A stretch of 22,206 nt of DNA from Poteriospumella lacustris (lineage: Eukaryota; Sar; Chrysophyceae; Chromulinales; Dinobryaceae). Shown here in pieces: positions 7,335-15,519 of this stretch (position 1 is the stretch's first letter; every line of letters starts with the position of its first letter). The stretch lies in the NCBI GenBank assembly GCA_008000375.1, contig SMOI01000027.1, positions 153,463 to 175,668 on the forward strand, read 5' to 3'. Made by a program: the position numbers and the translations under genes. Below the pieces are notes generated by a model. That model did not search any database. It saw only the letters and a program-made list of their open reading frames with translations, and was not told where the DNA came from.

Positions 7335-10300
7335 TCATACTACTGAAAGAGATAATGAAAAGTCAGTTCCATCAGTGTCAATGTCGTCATCTTCCTCGCC
7401 ACTGGCACATCGACCCCATAGGCCATCGAAGTCGTCCGATTCGTCCAGAACAAAGTCATGGTTTGAAGGTGAATCGTTGGTTCCGTCACTCAACGAGAAA
7501 GACAAAGACAAGGACTTATCGACCACCGAGAGCGATGAGGATGAGTGGTGAAGAGAGTTGGGGTCATCGTCACTGCTCGACAAACTCACACTCAAATCCC
7601 AACTGGAAGCCAGTGACTCACTCGACAAAGACCACACGAGGCTCCCACTGGTCGCATGTGACTCGCGATTTCCATCGTCCTCCACTTTGTTCTGATGCTT
7701 CAAATACATTCTGCGACAGAACACTGCGATGACTAACAAGGAAACCCCCACAATCACACCATAAACGAAGGATGGCAACGACACGACCCATTGGTCGACA
7801 AACCGATAGTACATGAACACCAGCCAGGCCAACATAAACGTAGATACAAACGATATCGTCGTCTCCCATGTCTCCAACGTGCCGTAGGTCAACCACTTCA
7901 ACAGCCGTCGTTTGGTACTCTGTACTACTTCACATTCTGGGGAACGGATGCCTTGTACCCATCGACTCTCGGGCAGACCGGGCCATAGGCGCGCCATTGC
8001 TTTCGATGGCGATTCACAATCATTAGCTGATTCGCGGATACTAGGCCTCTTCAGGTGTTCATCTTTGGCCGTCGTTGGTACCAGTAGTCGCTGGATTGTC
8101 TCCTCTACTTCCTTTTGGACTATGTGGCAGAGGCCGTAGTCAAAACAAGCGACCTCTAAGCTCTGCAAAACGACCACATCGCTGAACCATTCGAATGCAA
8201 CAATCTTCAAAAACGAAAATTGCCATTGAAAACGCCGAGTCGCAGCCTTACTGACAATGAAATACAGAGAGCCTGTATTGCATAACACCAGAACAGCAAC
8301 AGTCAGATATTGCCAGAGCCATAAATACCGGAAGCTCTCCACGACAGGAAAGGCTCTAAAGAGACCCAGCAGAAACACGTGTCTCCCTTCAGCACTGTGA
8401 CATCCAATGAGATCTGCGACAGCGAGACGTAACATGGTCACTGCATAATCAGAGGAGGTCATGGTCTCAGCGGCTCTCTGGACTGCCAAGTCGAGGTCTG
8501 GCGTTGTTTCTGGTGTCGAGTGCGGCAAAATGCAAACCACTGGAGTCATCTGGCGCAGCTGTGGCGATTCGCCCATCAGGCCTATCGCTCCGACCGCATT
8601 GCGTCGTAGTAAATGTGCGCCTTCGAGTACGCGACGATCGCCACGTAGTCGCTCAACCTTACGAACCGGGTACGCGCGTAAATGCATTTCCTCTTGTGAG
8701 GCATATGATTCGACGGCTTCTCGTTTGCTTTGAGGAACGAGCTGTTCCCGTGCTGACAAGATACGCATAAGTCGCTCCAAGAAGAGACGAAGGACGATTT
8801 GAAACAACGACGTGATCAAATACGACAAAATGAAGGCCAAGGTCGAGCTGTTGGAGCCGTTGAAATGACACGCAGTGGGCGAGGCATGGTTCATCGCATT
8901 GGAGAGATAGACTTTGTTAGCAAGGCGAGTATTCACCAGCTCCTCGATGAAATCGCCCGTATCAGAAGACGTCTCCAAGGGGGGTCGCCATAAGCATTGG
9001 TTTTGAAACGGATCCAACAACATCTTTCGGTCTTCACACGTTTCCAATGACGTCTGAGCCGCACAAAATCCGTTGTCTTCCGGGTATTGGAAGTCGAAGA
9101 GCATGGCCAGCACACAGCAAGCAGTCGTGACAGCAGTCAACTCATGGATGATGTCCTGCGCGACGTGATCTTTGTCCTCCGACACTTTGCCTCGGATTCT
9201 TTGGTATATATCCCAGCACACGCGAAGGTAAGGATGGGAGCGGGCCAACGCTCGGCCCCAACTGCCCTTGAACAGCCAGCTTTCAGTGGATGCGGATGCG
9301 CTCAACGTATCGAAGAATGGCGGTAAAATCGATCGCAACAGTTCTTGTCTGCTTTCTTGCCCTTCCAGCGGACGCTCAACGTCGTGTTCGTTGGGGACCG
9401 TGCGCTTTAGCTTCCGCCACCTCATCACGTCCCAATACACAACACACAGCAAACCCAGACCAACGCCCCACAACGAGCCAAAGAAGACGAAAATCGACAC
9501 CGATCGCGCGGCCACGTCGGATACAGACAATGTGCTCGCTAGCACCACCGAAGATGCAAAGGAACCTGCTCCGTACACTTCGAATACCCCAACCGACAGG
9601 CGATTGGTAGCACCGATACTGCTACTGTTACTTCCAGCCCCACCGCATTTGCATACAACGGATGATCCCAGTTTCAATGCGGAACAAAAGTCGTTGCTGA
9701 CAATACGATTGTTCGAAAGGTCGACGATGCTGCATACCGCCCTTGGCAATGGACACTGCCGGTGCACCGCGATCGCTACACGACCAGAGCACGTCAAGTT
9801 CATTCGCAGACCGGTGTCTGCACAGAAAATCGACACAGACTCCGGAACACCAACCGTGCAGTTGTGTACCAGGACGTTGGTTGACACGCTTTGATTCGCG
9901 GCAGCTGAGAGCTGTATATTCGCTTCAAAGTATGGTATCGGAACCGCCTCAAATGACCCATTGATCGTTGGCTGCGATATCTCAATGGTCAACACACTTG
10001 AAAGCAACTGGGGTGCGGGTGCATTGCCGACCACCGACGTTGTATTTGACGTGGGCGGGGAGAATGTCGGTAGACTGGTGGCAGGAATCTCAACGGTCGT
10101 CAGAACGACAGCGGCAGAACCGAAAGAGGACGGCAGACTCAGCGATGTCGTCCCATTCGGAAGAGAAATCGACAGTGGCTCGGCGCTGCTGTCATTAGCA
10201 CTGGGTCGCAGCACATACAAGCCTCCCATGGTCGTGCCGTCCGTAAACGTTGTGACTGATGACTGCGACGAGGAAGACAGCAGGGTTTGCGTCACCAAAT

Positions 10301-13300
10301 CCGCGATCTTATCCAGAACCGCCGATGCATCTACAACGGTGGGTCGCACTGAAGAAATCGAATGAACTGGTGATAGCGCACGGGTTGGCCGAAACGAAGG
10401 TTGTCCTGTTGGCTGGCTACTTGGCCGTGCCGATGGCTGCATCGAGGGTTGAGAAGTGGGAACACCCGATGGTTGACTCGAAGGCTGAGTGGTCGGCTGA
10501 GAGGACGGTTGCCCAGAAGGTTGCGCTGTAGGCTGGGCAGTTGGTTGACTGGTGGGCTGCATGGATGGCTGCGAGGAGGGTTCCGACGAAGGCTGTGCTG
10601 ATGGTTGCGACGAGGGCTGCACCGAGGGCTGCGTCGTCGGTTGGGATGATGGCTGCGCCGTTGGCTGCGCAGTCGGTTGGGATGAGGGCTGATTCGTGGG
10701 CTGTGAGGAAGGCTGCCCAGATGGTTGCGCCGTCGGCTGGGCAGTTGGTTGACTGGTCGGCTGCATGGATGGTTGCGATGAGGGTTCCGACGAAGGATGT
10801 GCTGATGGTTGTGATGAGGGCTGCACCGATGGCTGCATCGTCGGTTGGGATGATGGCTGCACCGTTGGCTGCGCCGTCGGTTGGGATGAGGGCTGATTCG
10901 TGGGCTGTGAGGAAGGCTGCCCAGACGGCTGTCCTGTTGGTTGCATTGATGGTTGGCTTGTAGGTTGAGAGGACGGCTGCGTCGAAGGTTGCGCTGACGG
11001 CTCTCCGGATGGCTGAGCGGTCGGCTGGGTGGACGGTTGAGTTGATGGCTGCGAGGACGGCTGCGCCGACGGCTGGGAGGACGGTTGAACCGATGGTTGT
11101 GATGAAGGTTGTGAAGAGGGCTGTGAGGACGGTTGTGCGCTTGGCTGGCACGAGGGCTGCGATGACGGCTGTCCTGAAGGTTCAGCTGACGGTTGGGACG
11201 ATGGCTGAGTGGTGGGTTGTGAGGAAGGCTGCGCCGAGGGCTGCGATGAAGGCTGAAGAGAAGGCTGGGTCGAGGGCTGAGAGGTCGGCTGACCTGAAGG
11301 AAGGCCGGACGGCTGCGACGTCGGTTGACGCGAAGGCTGTGATGACGGCTGAGACGACGGCTGTCCAGATGGCTGCGACGAAGGCTGCGCGGACGGCTGC
11401 GACGATGGTTGTGAAGTTGGCTGACTGGTCGGCTGGGCCGAAGGTTCCGAGGACGGCTGAGAGGACGGTTGATCGGTGGGCTGACAGCTTGGCTGTGCTG
11501 ACGGCTGCGACGATGGTTGTCGAGATGGCTGTGACGAAGGCTGTGCGGACGGCTGCGACGATGGTTGTGAAGTTGGCTGACTGGTCGGTTGAGCCGATGG
11601 TTGCCTGGAGGGTTGCGAGGACGGTTGATCGGTGGGCTGACAGCTCGGCTGGGACGAAGGTTGCGACGATGGTTGTCGAGATGGCTGTGACGAAGGCTGT
11701 GCTGAAGGTTGCGACGATGGTTGTGAAGTTGGCTGACTGGTCGGCTGGGCCGACGGTTGCCTGGAGGGTTGCGAAGACGGTTGATTAGTCGGCTGACGGC
11801 TTGGTTGGGATGTCGGTTGCGACGACGGCTGTTGAGACGGCTGCACGGACGGTTGTGTAGTTGGCTGAGTCGTCGGTTGTGACGAAGGTTGTGCTGATGG
11901 TTGCGCTGATGGCTGTCTCGATGGCTGCGACGACGGCTGCGATGATGGCTGACGAGTCGGCTGCGATGATGGTTGCCGCGAGGGCTGACCGGTCGGTTGT
12001 GCCGATGGCTGAGATGACGGCTGTGCCGATGGCTGCACACTTGGCCTAGACGACGGTTGAGAGGATGGCTGGGCCGATGGGCGACTCGAAGGCTGTCCAG
12101 ACGGTTGTCTGCTGGGTTGTGCCGTCGGTTGTGTGGATGGGTGGGATGACGGCTGGGAGGACGGCTGCCTGGTGGGTTGGCTGCTGGGCTGTGCCGATGG
12201 CTGCTTGGAAGGTTGGGCAGACGGTTGGCGTGATGGCTGCGATGTAGGCTGCGTGGATGGTTGAGCAGACGGTTGGCGTGTTGGCTGCGATGTAGGCTTC
12301 GATGTCGGCTGAGACGAAGGTTGCATCGACGGTCGCGATGTTGGCTGCCCGGAAGGCTGACGGCTCGGTTGAGACGATGGCTGCCTCGATGGCTGAGACG
12401 TTGGCTGTCGTGAAGGCTGCATGGACGGTTGAGCAGAGGGCTGCTTTGTTGGTTGCCTCGAGGGCTGTGACGTTGGCTGCCTCGAAGGTCTCGCTGAAGG
12501 CTGTCCCGAAGGCTGTCCAGTGGGGCGGCCATTGGGCTGTTGGCTCGGCTGACGACTCGGCTGAGTAGACGGTTGCCTTGTCGGTTGTGCAGTCGGTTGA
12601 CGGGTCGGCTGCCTACTGGGCTGCGCGCTTGGCTGCCTGGTGGGACTACTACTCGGCTGAGATGTCGGCTGCCTTGACGGTTGGGAAGTTGGCCGCCTGC
12701 TCGGGCGACTCGTCGGAACATAGGTAGGAACATACGTCGGTGTGTACGTTGGTATACAAGTGGGCACGAAAGATGGTACATATGTGGGAATGCAGGTCGG
12801 GACACACGTCGGAACGGCGGTAGGGGTTGCAGATGGCGTGAACGTTGGGGTTGCTGTTGGTACGCGAGACGGCATGAAAGTTGGGGTCGCGGTTGGGACG
12901 GCAGACGGCATGAACGTTGGGGTCGCGGTTGGTACTGCAGACGGCATGAACGTTGGCGTCGCTGTTGGTACTCGAGATGGCATGAACGTTGGAGTTGCTG
13001 ATGGAGTTGGTGTGGGAATTCGGGTGGGAGAAGCTGAGTTGATACTGATCGTCGCTGCACCTGTACAATCACTTCCGTATACAGTGCTTTGCACCAATAT
13101 TGTATAACAACTTGAAGGAATGGAGGCAGATACTTGACAATCGCCTGCACAAGAGGTTTGTAAATTGCCGTTGAAGTATATGTAGTACGAGCCCGAGGCG
13201 GGGGAGTATGTATACGCGCACGTTGTAGCGTATGTAATCGATCCTGGACCGCAAACACTGAACGATGCAGAGCATTCCGACCGGTAGTTGCCTGAATAAT

Positions 13301-13412
13301 AGTTGTAGTTGTAATTATAATATGGGCAGGCAAACGATTGCGTCACCGCCATGGATGGAAGAACATGAAGAAGAAGAAACAGACCAATGATAACTTCCAA
13401 CATAATTCTCAT
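7335..13412 (-). CDS. Gene B: polycystin/REJ-like multi-pass membrane protein with PSxQ-repeat ectodomain
   Basis: One uninterrupted frame of about 2025 codons ending in TGA. Order: signal peptide (MLEVIIGLFLLL); eight-Cys domain (about 29-116); five TPTF 12-mers (140-199); x-P-T-Y/C repeats; about 193 P-[ST]-x-Q units (236-1010); a glycosylation-rich ectodomain with a Cys cluster ending in VVCKCGG, like the CxC of a GPS/GAIN site just before the membrane (about 1010-1300). Roughly seven membrane segments follow, near 1305, 1425, 1525, 1695, 1735, 1850 and 1880. Between TM1 and TM2 lies LPPFF plus RSHPYLRVCW, recalling the pre-TM2 segment of polycystin-1-like proteins, but there is no room for a PLAT domain. 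The TM2-TM3 loop has spaced cysteines and a CLW motif. The C-terminal tail is Ser/Asp-rich (LDESDDFDG). The first in-frame ATG is used; the conserved start shared with A and C may be 13403. A frame extension to 13427 begins at TTG. Channel or receptor activity is inferred only. Confidence 0.92.
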   Translation of the reverse strand: MRIMLEVIIGLFLLLHVLPSMAVTQSFACPYYNYNYNYYSGNYRSECSASFSVCGPGSITYATTCAYTYSPASGSYYIYFNGNLQTSCAGDCQVSASIPSSCYTILVQSTVYGSDCTGAATISINSASPTRIPTPTPSATPTFMPSRVPTATPTFMPSAVPTATPTFMPSAVPTATPTFMPSRVPTATPTFTPSATPTAVPTCVPTCIPTYVPSFVPTCIPTYTPTYVPTYVPTSRPSRRPTSQPSRQPTSQPSSSPTRQPSAQPSRQPTRQPTAQPTRQPSTQPSRQPSQQPNGRPTGQPSGQPSARPSRQPTSQPSRQPTKQPSAQPSMQPSRQPTSQPSRQPSSQPSRQPSGQPTSRPSMQPSSQPTSKPTSQPTRQPSAQPSTQPTSQPSRQPSAQPSKQPSAQPSSQPTRQPSSQPSSHPSTQPTAQPSRQPSGQPSSRPSAQPSSQPSSRPSVQPSAQPSSQPSAQPTGQPSRQPSSQPTRQPSSQPSSQPSRQPSAQPSAQPSSQPTTQPTTQPSVQPSQQPSSQPTSQPSRQPTNQPSSQPSRQPSAQPTSQPTSQPSSQPSAQPSSQPSRQPSSQPSSQPSCQPTDQPSSQPSRQPSAQPTSQPTSQPSSQPSAQPSSQPSRQPSSQPSAQPSCQPTDQPSSQPSSEPSAQPTSQPTSQPSSQPSAQPSSQPSGQPSSQPSSQPSRQPTSQPSGLPSGQPTSQPSTQPSLQPSSQPSAQPSSQPTTQPSSQPSAEPSGQPSSQPSCQPSAQPSSQPSSQPSSQPSVQPSSQPSAQPSSQPSTQPSTQPTAQPSGEPSAQPSTQPSSQPTSQPSMQPTGQPSGQPSSQPTNQPSSQPTAQPTVQPSSQPTMQPSVQPSSQPSAHPSSEPSSQPSMQPTSQPTAQPTAQPSGQPSSQPTNQPSSQPTAQPTAQPSSQPTTQPSVQPSSQPSAQPSSEPSSQPSMQPTSQPTAQPTAQPSGQPSSQPTTQPSSQPSGVPTSQPSMQPSARPSSQPTGQPSFRPTRALSPVHSISSVRPTVVDASAVLDKIADLVTQTLLSSSSQSSVTTFTDGTTMGGLYVLRPSANDSSAEPLSISLPNGTTSLSLPSSFGSAAVVLTTVEIPATSLPTFSPPTSNTTSVVGNAPAPQLLSSVLTIEISQPTINGSFEAVPIPYFEANIQLSAAANQSVSTNVLVHNCTVGVPESVSIFCADTGLRMNLTCSGRVAIAVHRQCPLPRAVCSIVDLSNNRIVSNDFCSALKLGSSVVCKCGGAGSNSSSIGATNRLSVGVFEVYGAGSFASSVVLASTLSVSDVAARSVSIFVFFGSLWGVGLGLLCVVYWDVMRWRKLKRTVPNEHDVERPLEGQESRQELLRSILPPFFDTLSASASTESWLFKGSWGRALARSHPYLRVCWDIYQRIRGKVSEDKDHVAQDIIHELTAVTTACCVLAMLFDFQYPEDNGFCAAQTSLETCEDRKMLLDPFQNQCLWRPPLETSSDTGDFIEELVNTRLANKVYLSNAMNHASPTACHFNGSNSSTLAFILSYLITSLFQIVLRLFLERLMRILSAREQLVPQSKREAVESYASQEEMHLRAYPVRKVERLRGDRRVLEGAHLLRRNAVGAIGLMGESPQLRQMTPVVCILPHSTPETTPDLDLAVQRAAETMTSSDYAVTMLRLAVADLIGCHSAEGRHVFLLGLFRAFPVVESFRYLWLWQYLTVAVLVLCNTGSLYFIVSKAATRRFQWQFSFLKIVAFEWFSDVVVLQSLEVACFDYGLCHIVQKEVEETIQRLLVPTTAKDEHLKRPSIRESANDCESPSKAMARLWPGLPESRWVQGIRSPECEVVQSTKRRLLKWLTYGTLETWETTISFVSTFMLAWLVFMYYRFVDQWVVSLPSFVYGVIVGVSLLVIAVFCRRMYLKHQNKVEDDGNRESHATSGSLVWSLSSESLASSWDLSVSLSSSDDDPNSLHHSSSSLSVVDKSLSLSFSLSDGTNDSPSNHDFVLDESDDFDGLWGRCASGEEDDDIDTDGTDFSLSLSVV
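10531..10938 (-). repeat. 204-bp tandem duplication in gene B array
   Basis: ggctgggcagttggttgact occurs at 10531 and again at 10735, 204 bases later (17 units). The sequence between repeats closely: both copies contain gggatgagggctgattcg and gaggaaggctgcccaga. Gene A has one equivalent segment near 2165-2375, so this is a gene-B-specific duplication. Confidence 0.85.
11467..11934 (-). repeat. 156-bp higher-order repeat, gene B
   Basis: The same marker starts at 11467, 11623 and 11779, again 156 bases apart, so the higher-order structure is shared with gene A. Confidence 0.85.
12816..12995 (-). repeat. 36-bp TPTF repeat, 5 copies (gene B)
   Basis: Five copies of the 12-residue unit in gene B, with Ala or Arg alternating at residue 8. 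The last copy is the variant TPTFTPSATPTA, which is also the last copy in A and C. Confidence 0.92.
13297..13320 (-). repeat. Tyr-Asn hexanucleotide run (gene B)
   Basis: Encodes YYNYNYNYY followed by SGNYRSEC; shorter and more interrupted than in gene C. Confidence 0.7.
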
Positions 13413-13500
13413 GTTCACATCACACAACCAAATTTGACGACGACATTCCGAGCAGAACGCATGGAAGTAGGTAACAAGGATGAATAATTACTTCACTTTT
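13413..13500 (-). promoter_or_regulatory. Conserved 5' flank of gene B
   Basis: Same conserved block as in A, including cagaacgcatggaagtag and gatgaata. A TATA-like AAATATATTG stretch lies just beyond, near 13518-13527. Confidence 0.5.
13415..13420 (-). promoter_or_regulatory. Minimal start-stop uORF ATGTGA (gene B)
   Basis: ATGTGA two bases before the first in-frame ATG of gene B. Confidence 0.4.
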
Positions 13501-13615
13501 GCCAGGTGGATAATAACAATATATTTTACTTTTGAACAATCGTATTTTGCCAATGTGTTCCGAAACCAGCTGCAACGGCCTGAACAAATGTGCTGCTAGT
13601 TGGTGCTGCTCAGCT

Positions 13616-13667
13616 GATGCTGCTGCTGCTGGCGGTGACACAGCACACAGCAGCAGCAGCAGCAGAC
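13616..13667. repeat. CTG/CAG inverted trinucleotide runs
   Basis: gctgctgctgctgg followed, after about 18 bases, by cacagcagcagcagcagcag. The two runs are complementary and could fold into a hairpin on either strand. They lie about 210-250 bp upstream of gene B. A short gagcagcagcag occurs at the matching place upstream of gene A (near 5058). Confidence 0.6.
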
Positions 13668-13733
13668 GAAGGCCGCGCGGCCATGATGATGATCTGGGAT
13701 CTCTGATCAGAAGGAGAGATGATGACAGCAGTC

Positions 13734-13771
13734 TTCTTCCAAGGTGGGCAAGTAGATAAACACATACCGAC
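13734..13771 (-). promoter_or_regulatory. Distal shared upstream element of gene B
   Basis: ccaaggtgggcaagtagata followed by acacatacc; the counterpart of the element at 5192. Confidence 0.35.
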
Positions 13772-14287
13772 TTTTGCTGTGACGAATTGAATCTAGATGT
13801 CATGAAATCGATGATTCTTCATCGTGTACTGCAAGAGTCTGTGTACTTGCTATGAAAGATGAAGCTGGTCCCATTCGACAAGCACTGCATCATCGTTTAC
13901 TACCGATGTCAACCATGGAAGACCGTTTCGCATCGACGAGGAGGCACCAAGAACCGTTGATTTTATCTATCTACCGATTTTTATCAACAGCAGGATTCTG
14001 ACCAAAGCAAGATCAATGTTCCTGGGAAGCCCATGGGGTGAATTGACAGCAATGACAGACTTAACTGCAATCAACAGCAATGCTGGAGCCTGTGTCGACG
14101 GAATACCAGAAGCCAACACGGACAGTGCACTGATAAGTGTGAAGCACTGTTCACGCACTGTCGCAACATTGGCAGCGCTGAAATTGGCACAAGGGAATGT
14201 TCTGCATCCAGCAGACCTAGGGTTTCGTAATTATGTTGGGATCACAAACGAGCTACCCCTTCTTAACATAGTGAATTATTCAGGTGC

Positions 14288-14307
14288 TTACTAACAAAAT
14301 ACAACAG
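14288..14307 (+). other. TTACTAACA element 6
   Basis: TACTAACAAAATACAACAG, the direct counterpart of element 1 in the duplicated spacer. Confidence 0.4.
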
Positions 14308-14745
14308 CGTTGGAAGACTGTCGTTTTCTGAGAATGAGAAGTGAAAAGTTGCTCCTCGATGAACAGAACGGAGGACAGAGACCGAAGAAGCGTCATGAAA
14401 ATCAATGGCATCAATGTCAAGACGCCAAAAAAGAGTAAACCTTGCATAGTATCCTTTTTGCGGGTCTTTCATCTCCCGCGAAGAAGATGCAACGAACAAG
14501 AACTGCACAAAGACGAAGAAAGGCACCCCAACAACAAGTGGGTCTCCAACAACAACCAGTCGACGAACTGCAAACGAAAAAGAAAACGACGGGGAACGAA
14601 TAGAAAAAGACGACGGGCGACGAAAATTCACGCGTGTGTTTAGGTTCGGAATGGCGTGCACCTTTCGCCGAAAGCAGTGCCGCAGCCATTTCGGGTCCTT
14701 CAACGAACTGATTTTGGTAATCAACCAATGACAGCTGCTACAGAG
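14289..14745. repeat. Spacer module, copy 3
   Basis: Begins with TACTAACAAAATACAACAG. Close to copy 1 through aatggcatcaatgtcaagac, aagatgcaacgaacaagaac and aagacgacgggcgacgaaaa, and to copy 2 at its end (caaccaatgacagctgctac). Confidence 0.65.
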
Positions 14746-15519
14746 AAGACAAAGATAAGATACGATGCGGAAGTTCCTCGAAAAACAATTAATAAAGTAG
14801 AAAGCAAGAGCTTGTGGCGGAAGCCAATGCCGTAGAACCCTCCAGGTTTAAACTCCCAGAAACCAATGGCATCGACACCACAAAGCTTACCAATGCCTAT
14901 ATCGAATCACATTCGAAAGGGGCGGATACAAAATCAAAGTGTGTCGCTAAACCACATCCTGCTGTTTTGACGCAGGACACCAGAATAAACGAACCCTGAT
15001 GATAAAAATACACAGGAACATGTTCAAGAAATGACTGACCACACCAAAGGATGACACAGGAGAACGATGGGGGTGCGCCCGGGCTGTGCCCGATAGCGAC
15101 ACGCATTACTAAGTCAGTGGATAAACGATGCCGCACTGGAGCACTGGGGGATAAAATCTTACTAACAACGTACCGCCTTCTGAGGGAGGGGGACTTGGCC
15201 GTAAACAATACACAACACCTGCCGAGAGGCACACTCTTACTAACAATGTTCCGCCTGAGGAGGAATCGCGAAATGTGCACAAATCAAACGTGGCAATCTG
15301 ATGCATTGAATGAGAAAAAGTGACAAAGAAATGAAGAAACGCTGAAACAGGAGTGAGGAAACTACCACAAAGCAGTAATATCTCCACAAGGCACCGTTCT
15401 TCTTTGCACCCCGCCATAAAACAAAGGAAAGGGAAAATAAACACAAAATAGAAAAAGAAAACGAGCTTTACAAAACTGACATGCCAAACGAGTATGACGG
15501 TTGCTTCTGATAAGACCCT
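14746..15519. other. Gene C 3' spacer, no gene seen
   Basis: Apart from the element pair at 15160/15238 I see no coding or RNA feature. The gene-strand sequence just after the gene C stop (15425-15475) is T-rich (TTTTCTTTTTC, TTTATTTTCC), which may belong to the 3'UTR. Confidence 0.4.
15159..15252 (+). other. TTACTAACA elements 7 and 8 (pair)
   Basis: TACTAACAACGTACCGCC at 15160 and TACTAACAATGTTCCGCC at 15238, 78 bases apart and each followed by a GAGG-rich stretch: a small diverged tandem repeat downstream of gene C. Confidence 0.4.

Larger units (their letters stand above)
10392..12714 (-). repeat. 12-bp (P-[ST]-x-Q) tandem array of gene B
   Basis: About 193 units, aligned unit by unit with much of the gene A array. 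Shared irregular units include PSGEPS, PSCQPS and PSAEPSGQ. It ends at about 10385 with FRPTRALSPVHS, where gene A continues for some 700 bp. Confidence 0.95.
13734..14330. repeat. Duplicated spacer block, copy 2 (non-coding)
   Basis: Counterpart of 5190-6110 without the extra ~230 bases. It contains a 92-codon plus-strand frame (14016-14294), discussed as a possible leucine-rich-repeat relic, that is broken in copy 1. Confidence 0.8.

Noticed and set aside
7730-7740. gactaacaag inside gene B as a further TACTAAC element
   Set aside because: The flanking bases do not match the element and it falls in conserved membrane-segment coding sequence.
14263-14724. Phe/Ser-rich minus-strand frame of about 150 codons
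   Set aside because: Not conserved in frame with the homologous spacer module at 6207 and has low-complexity composition.
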